A stretch of DNA of 64,000 bases from Augochlora pura. Lineage: Eukaryota > Arthropoda > Insecta > Hymenoptera > Halictidae. The translations under genes and the position numbers were made by a program. Below are positions 56,501-64,000 of the stretch, one piece after another; position 1 is the first letter of the stretch; each line of letters opens with the position of its first letter. The stretch is taken from positions 16,120,001 through 16,184,000 of the forward strand of contig NC_135774.1 of the NCBI RefSeq assembly GCF_028453695.1, read 5' to 3'. The notes beneath the pieces were generated by a model. That model saw only the letters and a program-made list of their open reading frames with translations, ran no database searches and was not told the DNA's origin.

Positions 56501-59152
56501 TTTAATCTACAATATGAAATAGAACGCCAAAGAAGATGCAGCAGTTTAATTACATTTCAAACAATAATTGATTGCATCAACTTTCAATTACACGCGGGGC
56601 CTTTTAAAAAAATAATCTCTGCGCTAATAATAACTTGTCTGAATCTCTCGGCAATAATCAGACCGTGACCGCCTTAAATAAAAGTTCCTTTCAACCGTAA
56701 TCAAGATGAAAGCTGGGCCAAATTGCGGCGATGTTATCACGAAACTCTTGCCTCGAACAATTAATACTTATTTTGTAATTATATTTATTAGCCTTTAGAT
56801 AAATGAGTTGTTAGAATCGTAGTGCAGTAAGTCCACTTTCCTTATTGTAAAAAAACATGAAGCATTATTATTTACTGGCCTGTATATTATTTACAGATTA
56901 AATTTATTGTGAAAATATCTTAAAGTTCAGCTAAGTTAATTTAAAGTTTTTACTTCATTATTTACTTTAAAATTTATTGTATTTATATACAAAATGCTAA
57001 GAAAATATATATGTATAATAGTACTCTATATGTAATATTAATATATCTAACTATCTGTATATAAACTATATATGATATAGTATTATAATAATATAACTAA
57101 TATTATAAAATATATATTATTGTGTAACAGTACTATATACAAATAGCTAATTAACTAAATATATAAAAATTATATATAATAATATACCTAATACTAAATA
57201 TATATATAGGTATATGTACTAAGAGAAATACATGTCAACAAAAATGGTAATTTTGTTACAAAACACTTCATTCGCAAAAAATTCTGCCGAATTCTCTGAT
57301 AAAAATTCGGATTTTCTCGGTGCGTTACAGTCTTTTAATTACTGTAAACCTCTTTGGCCGCAAGATGCAGCCGCGCAGAGACAAGTTACACAACCGTGAA
57401 TGGATCTTAATTTCATTCTCCCACGGTTGAACGAACAACCGACAAAAGGAAGACGTTTTATTCACTTTCGTTGCGGATATTGGCGAACACGATCGACGCA
57501 TACATCCGTTCGCGGTTCAATTTCGCAGCTCGCCACAAAAATAACCGTATTCGATCTTGTAACACGACGCCGACTACAGGTCTTCCTAGTGCATAAAATA
57601 ATCCACAGAAACCATCGTTTTACGCGCAGCGACGCCGACGAATTTTCTTAACTTTTCTTAGAATTTTCTTATCGATAATTGAGAAGTGCTTTCGTCGATT
57701 TTATCACGTTTCTTTGTTTCGTTTGTTTTATTATGGATTTGATTAGCTCCGCTGTGGAGACATTTGGAATTGATACGAAATCGAAAGACAATTAGAAGCA
57801 CTTTTGAAATGAACGGCTTGTTATAAGAGAAAAATATTTAACTAAATATTTCGCATACAGCGTTTAAAAATGCCTAATCCAATTGATAAAGATTAAATAT
57901 TATTCGCGGCAAAAGGAAAGGATTATTATAAAATAAATGAAAGAATGAATTGTATGCAATTGTCTATTTATTTATTTCTTTTAACTAAAACTTTCATTTA
58001 CGTTTTTTCCTACTTTTTATGTTACCAATGTTTAATGAAACATACGAAAATCTATAATCAAATTTCAAAATATCATCACTTTTTTAACTACCATCTTGTC
58101 TCTTTTGTTTTAATACTTGCTATAGTCGAATTCGTATTAATTAACCCCTGTTCATACAATGATGTCTGAGAGACATGGAGAAACAACTCGTTAGTGTAAA
58201 AAATATCTAGTTCCTCTACATACTCCAAACTGTTTTACAGAACTACTAATTTTTTATTTTATAATGTTACTTAATTGCAGTCCATTTAACTTCATTAAAT
58301 GTTACATAGCAATGTAAAGTCAAAATCAAATTTTGCGTTTTTAAGTTTGCATATTACTATTTCCTAGAGCCAAATTAAACAGTATTTCCGGACGCATTGA
58401 ATCCTGTTTTATTTGTTAAGGAACTTTCCCGTATTTTATTTCAGACAAGCAGACGGCCAGGAATCATAGACACCATAAGACGACATTTTTTGGAAGCGAG
58501 TATGTTTATAACCATACAGTGTCACTAATTATAACTTCAATCGTTTCAAAAAATTTTTAAATGTCGTTGAAACACGTGCAAATAGTCATTGTAAATTTGT
58601 CTGTAAAAGGTATAATAGTATCTTCTCAATAAATTCCCTAACAAAAATTAAGAACACACACTATACACTAGTATACCGCCTTAAATAGTATTGCTTGTTA
58701 GGAACATTCAACATTCACTTAATCTCGGTTCACATGAACCAACGCAATTCTACCGATCCCGCGCGCGAGTAAACGCCGCCGTAATTATTATGCAAAACTG
58801 AACAATAGAATATACCATAAACTATCTAAGAAACCGTCCCACGAAAAGCATAAATTCCTTGAAATAGTCACACCGTGGGCACTAACTCCTCCGAAAAAGC
58901 AGCAATTTAACAGTCAGTCCTCGAACGATGTTGACATTAGAACCGTATCATCCCGATCCAGGAAGACGATCAACGGATAACCGTGGGATCCCGTAGCCCC
59001 GATATTACAGCGTCGCATGCAAATTAAATCCGCTGAATCATTTGAATGGCTCATTGTGGCGATTCGCGCTTCTTTCCATGAATGGGAGAAGATGTATCTG
59101 GCCTAATTACCCCACCGTGTTACCGTAACACCGCGTAACGAGTTCGCCGCCG

Positions 59153-59174
59153 CCCCCCCCCCCCCCCCTCCCCC
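59153..59174. repeat. Poly-C tract
   Basis: Sixteen C, then TC and further C. Confidence 0.95.
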
Positions 59175-59854
59175 ATACAGCGCCGTAGCCTTCTACGTCA
59201 GAGGATGTGATCTAATTTCCGGTTATGATCGATCCGTGGTCGATCGACGCCGTTCAACGCGTTCTTGTCCGGTTAACGGGACGCTGCATCGGATTATCGT
59301 CGGCAAAAACGTGCTCGTCTTAATGATACGAGAAGCGGCGCGACGGGCCGCCCGAGCGTCGTTGCCTCGATTAGAATGCCGATCTCGCATTTCCATGCGC
59401 TTTATGGGATCATCTGGAAAAGCGGTTACCCGTTTCCGCTCGAACCTGTACCTGCGATTTTTAACAGGGACCGAATCATTCGCGGACAAGATCATCGGGA
59501 ATCCCGACGCACTTTAGGTCAATGGGACGGATCAGCTGATTGACCTTTTAACCCTTGAATAGCCGACGTAAATTAGCAGCACGATGCACAGTGTGATTCG
59601 AGCTGTTAGGTGCTCGTCGTCGATTCAACTAATCGGTTGAGTTCAAATATGCTAACTGACGGATCTTCTAACTTAGTAGGAGGAACGGATGAATCAGATG
59701 TTCTATTCCGTTTTTATATTGTTTCAGCTCCTGTTCTATGGTCTAGCCCTAAGTTAGCCCTATCTATCTTGGCTCTCTTTGGACTCTGCTATATATTAGG
59801 GTGTCGCGTAAGTCTTTTTCGTGCCACGCTATGTATGACATCGAGAGTATGGTA

Positions 59855-60110
59855 TATACTATAATATAGCCTATTCTACGTTATATTCTACTTTATTCCA
59901 CGCAATTCCAATCTATTTCACTCTATTACGCGTTATTCAACTCTATTCAACTCTATTTCACTATATCCAACTCTATTTCACTCTATTCTACTCTATCCCT
60001 CTCTGTTTTACTCTATTCTACGCTATCCCACTCTTTCTTTTTATACTGTATTCCATTCTCTCCTTTTATACTGTATTCCACTCTCTTTTTTTATACTTTA
60101 TTCTCTCTAT
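59855..60110. repeat. CTCTATTYCA minisatellite
   Basis: About 250 bp of CTCTATTCCACTCTATTTCA-like units. Confidence 0.88.
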
Positions 60111-61243
60111 TTTTTAATAATACAATTATACTACGTTTTTCAAAACACTGTTTCGAATCAATTTTCGTACAAATCATGAAGTAATTAACAAAAATATTAC
60201 AAAAAGAAGGAGATCATCCTATATGACATGCACATGCCTATAATTCTATATCACATGCACGTATCTCGTATTTATTTTTGCATTTAAAAAGAAACATTAC
60301 TGCGGCCGAATTGCAAAAGAGGAATAGCTAATACACAACCTGTCGAAATAAATTAACAATTGTACGGAGAATATTTGTTGAAAATATATAGAATGATATA
60401 CCAGCGCCGATTAAAGTAATTTATTAGCTCTTGACCGTGAGATCCGGCACGATTGTGTTTCCGGTGGAAAAGCGTGCTCAAGGGCACAGCTTTTGAACGC
60501 GGGTATACACGCCTCTCGTGGTTCTCTTGTCAAGGTAAAAGGGAAGTTTGAGAAAACACGGCATCGTAAAGTGGGCCCTTCGGCGCATCGCTGTCTCCCC
60601 GGTAACATGAGGCTGCATACGACAATGCGTCGAGCCCATGCGACTCGCGTGCATTTAATTTCAGTTTGGGGTCGGTGTGTGCACAAAGTGAACCTATACA
60701 GAAGACTTCCTCGTTGAGGGAATTCCAGCGTAATGGGAACAGCGCACATTAGTGTATTCGTTGAATAATAATCTAATGTCATTGCATGTATTTTATGGTC
60801 GACTTAATTTCGAGCGAGTTCGTGCTACTCTGACTTAAATCTTCAACCCCTTGCCCCACGATATCGTATTAGACTGGTTATGAAAATTTGGGGCATTGTT
60901 TACAAAATGTAAATGATAATCGCGCGCGTTCAATGAAAATGAAATTTTACACTTTTTTTTATCAATATTTAAACATTGCAGTTTACTTATATATAATTTA
61001 ATTTTTGTAATTATAATATATATAATACAATGTATTATAATACTATTATTGTGTAATTATTATAACTATATTATATTACACTACAAATAATTATTCTATA
61101 TTATCATGTAAAACTATTAAATATAAATGTTAATTAAACAAATGTTTTAATCATTGCAAGCAAAATTTTATGATTATATTACAATTATATTACAATTATA
61201 TTACATATGTATATACATATTATTATTTATTGTAATATGTAAT

Positions 61244-61274
<31 letters not shown>

Positions 61275-61717
61275 TTATATTTATTTATGTGTTATATATA
61301 TATGTGTATCGACATAATTTTCTAAGTTATCCCACTCCCTACAAACCTCTGTGTAAAAAGGCCAACAGTCTAATCAGTAAAGTTGAATTTCAAACGTAAT
61401 ACCTGTGTCTTTTGATATCTCTACGACTCTACCCAAAATCGCGAATAAGAATAATATAATCTTAAAAGATACGCTAATATTATAAGATCAGAAGATCTAA
61501 ATAACAGGATTTATTCCTAGATCCTAGATATTCCTTTTTTTCACGGCTAATAAATCCCCGTGACATATGTATAATATCTGTAAATGTATATATATATAAT
61601 CTTTAACCTTATCTAGTTTATGATATTAATAATTACGGTCTTCGTTGCTATCATAAACAGAACAATCTCATTTTACCATGTATTTTTGCGAACATTATAC
61701 ATAGTCAATTAACCAGC

Positions 61718-61948
61718 TTAACCCCTTGCGACAAAGATTTTATGCAAGATCTACTAAGTGTGAATATTATTAACTTCTTTTAAATCTAAATAAAATTTAA
61801 TTCATCTGTTATCAAAATTTTAAAATGAAAGTAAATAAAAATAACAGAAGAAACAAAAATTGTTTGGTCCTATTAGGGAAAATATTAATTAAGAACCAAT
61901 AAGTGCTAATCAACGCAGCGTAAAAGGAGTCGTAGTGCAAGGGGTTAA
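61718..61948. mobile_element. TTAA-flanked MITE, class CCCTTTGCACT
   Basis: TTAA CCCCTTGCGAC at the left, GTAGTGCAAGGGG TTAA at the right; 231 bp. An internal stretch, AATCAACGCAGCGTAAAAGG, recurs in a solo right end near 14,735-14,775. Confidence 0.76.
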
Positions 61949-62649
61949 TACTTACCATAGCAGTTATACGAACAAATTATCAATCTGTTTTATAGGCAAT
62001 CAGAAATCAGAAGTCTTCTTACTGATAGCGGGAGATCGTTCTGCTTCCATTTACTGATACACAATTGAAAGCTGGTAACAAGACAGGTTTGCGATCGCGA
62101 ATGATCTCGCATTTGGTTTGTAGAGCTCGTACCAGCCGAGTTAATTAGGTAATTACAGAGCTATGCGACAGTTAAATTCTCGCTGAATACTAGTTAGCGG
62201 TTATCGAGGCTTGAACCGCTCTACCTGGACTATGAATACTCATTTAGTTTCTGTTGCGTCACACGTTGATTATCTCTTAATTCGTGATCGATAAATACAG
62301 AGAAATCATTCTCGTTTCTGTGTTAGTAACGAACAATTTTGCGTAAGAAAAGTGTAACGTTTAGTTTTACGAAAGATGGAGTTGAGCTTTTTTATTTTCT
62401 TTCTTGATGAAATTGTTTGCAATTTTATGTGTTTGTAATATTTGCGAACAAAAAGAAAAGAAACTTTATATATTGTTAATATTTGCGTGAAATTTGATAG
62501 TTGTTATTGATGTATTATAAGATAAGAAGTGAGCATTATAGTCAAACGTATAACAAATTGTTTATGTTAAATTATTTTTGCATTTAGTGCTTGCCGCAGA
62601 TGACGAAAAATGGTGAAAATTAAGAAAGATGTTCTTTAAATGTACAATA

Positions 62650-62815
62650 TAAATTAAAAATTAAAAATCATATACTAAACATTGAGAATTAAGAATTCAA
62701 TATTAAAAATTAAGAATTAAAAATTAAAAGTACAATATTGAGAATTAAAAATTAAAAACTAAAAATTGGAAACTAAAAGCTAAAAATTAAAAGTTAAAAA
62801 ATTAAATCTAATAAT
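62650..62815. repeat. AAATTAA-type microsatellite
   Basis: Imperfect run of AAAAATTAAAAATTAAG words. Confidence 0.8.
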
Positions 62816-63604
62816 TAGGGATTGGATATATAAAGAACAAAATAAATAGTCTATAAGTCAACGAAAGGAAATGTGAACGTTATGTATAGTTTCTCTTTAT
62901 TTTACATTTTAATATTGCACTAGTTTCATTGTGCAAATGTTTACAATGTTTCACACGATACAAAATAACTAAAATTATAAGTACCATCATCGAATTAACG
63001 AAAAAACCATTAAAGGAACACAGTTACCATGGGAGAATCTAATAAAAAGATCCCCATTAGATATTTAAAATGGGAACGATTAAATCGATGAAAATATTTT
63101 CCGGCGACCCATGCGGGTTCAACGCTTTTATTAACATTTTCATTGAATCACGGAGGATTTACCGTTCGACCGCGGCCGCCGACCAGCGCGAAACAGATAG
63201 CAGCTAGGAAATTCAGGGTCGAGGTTTGAAACGCGTGTCACTGTTTCCCATAGAGTGACCGGTTCATTCGCCTTCCATTGCTACCGGTTTCCCACGATCG
63301 CCGGCTAAAAAGATCATACCTAACTCTGTCGGCTCCCTCATATTTTCTCGCACGGATTGTCCTACTTTTCTGTTCTATCGAACGCTTTTAGCACGTTCAA
63401 CAGAGCCACGTGTCTACCTCGGCGATTGTAAAAGGAAAGTTCTTCATTCTCTTTAACGTGAAACACGTGTCAGGTTAGAAATTCTTAGATCGTTAGATGC
63501 GAATTTAATTACGAGGAAAATGGAAAACGTGAACGAAAAATCGAACTGGAAAGAGAGAACGAATTTGATGTTTCGAATTTTTCCTGATTTATAAGATTTT
63601 TAAA

Positions 63605-63990
63605 TCATATTTTATTATATCCCATGCTATATTATGTTATATTAAGATATATTATGCTGTATTCTGCTATATCGTGCTATATTATGCTGTTTTCTGCAAT
63701 ATGACACTATATTAGGCCTTATTATGCCATATTATGTCGAGGCTATATGTTATGCTATGTTAAGATATATTGTGCTACACTATGCTGTGTTATTCTATAT
63801 TCTGCTATATAAAGCTATATTACTCTATATTAAAATATATTGTATCGTATTGTAATTGTAATTGTAATTTTATTGTATTGCAATTGCAATTGTATTGTAA
63901 TACTATCGTAATTGTATTACATTATATTGTTCTGTAATTGCTTTGTAATTGTATCGAATTGCATTGGAATTGTATTGGAATTCTATGATG
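63605..63990. repeat. ATATTATGCT minisatellite followed by TTGTAA repeat
   Basis: About 24 units of CTATATTATG-like decamers to 63,838, then TTGTAATTGTAATTG repeats to the window edge. Confidence 0.85.
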
Positions 63991-64000
63991 ACATATGGTG

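Larger units (their letters stand above)
38852..64000. other. Upstream region and 5' untranslated intron(s) of uif; no coding exon found
   Basis: The acceptor at 38853-38852 needs a partner donor further right. Strong minus-strand donors exist at 45019 (GCCC/GTAAGTAAT) and 50419 (ACCG/GTAAGTTAT), both next to GC-richer sequence, but neither can be chosen from sequence alone. Open frames here are short, without domain matches or splice logic. Long AT-rich stretches (39,000-41,090, 42,400-43,200, 50,930-51,700, 55,300-55,850, 56,800-57,240, 60,950-61,700, 62,330-63,050) hold nothing I recognise. Confidence 0.55.

Noticed and set aside
60411..60782. 123-codon minus-strand open frame
   Set aside because: No domain or codon-use support, and an antisense open frame of similar quality exists (60493-60717).

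Overview
This is a window of an AT-rich eukaryotic genome, almost certainly an insect and most likely a hymenopteran. The reasons are a large intron-rich animal gene, GT-AG introns, AT-rich spacers broken by CpG-rich islands in which CpG is not depleted, mariner remnants of a type common in bees and ants, and many small TTAA- and TA-flanked inverted-repeat elements. The genus cannot be read from the sequence. There are no bacterial operons, CRISPR arrays, rRNA or tRNA genes that I can see.

One protein-coding gene is supported, on the minus strand. Thirteen coding exons between 38,847 (start codon) and 157 join in perfect frame into 850 codons, and the gene runs on past the left edge. The domain order is signal peptide, C-type lectin, LDL-receptor class A, three CUB domains, four sushi/CCP domains and a calcium-binding EGF, followed by the start of a further module. 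This order and the residues match the N-terminal half of insect Uninflatable (uif), a very large apical transmembrane protein known in Drosophila from tracheal inflation and Notch modulation. A 34-bp micro-exon sits between two introns of about 13 kb.

Layout. 157-11,860 holds exons 13 to 3, with introns of 58 to 3,037 bp enlarged by transposable elements. 11,861-25,638 is intron 2, 25,639-25,672 the micro-exon, 25,673-38,775 intron 1, and 38,776-38,851 the exon with the start codon, preceded by a good splice acceptor. 38,852-64,000 has no convincing coding exon. It is best read as the 5' intron(s) and upstream region of uif, with the untranslated first exon(s) not securely placed.

The rest is repeats: a TA-flanked MITE family (CAGGGTGTC ends, five copies), at least eight TTAA-flanked piggyBac-like small elements, degenerate mariners, a 1.2-kb element with inverted ends of about 110 bp into which a TTAA element has jumped, an inverted repeat with 320-bp arms enclosing a mariner transposase relic, a roughly 200-bp tandem satellite, and several mini- and microsatellites. 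No new gene system is evident. The most informative finds are the reconstructed gene, the micro-exon, and three insertions dated by preserved empty sites or tandem duplications.
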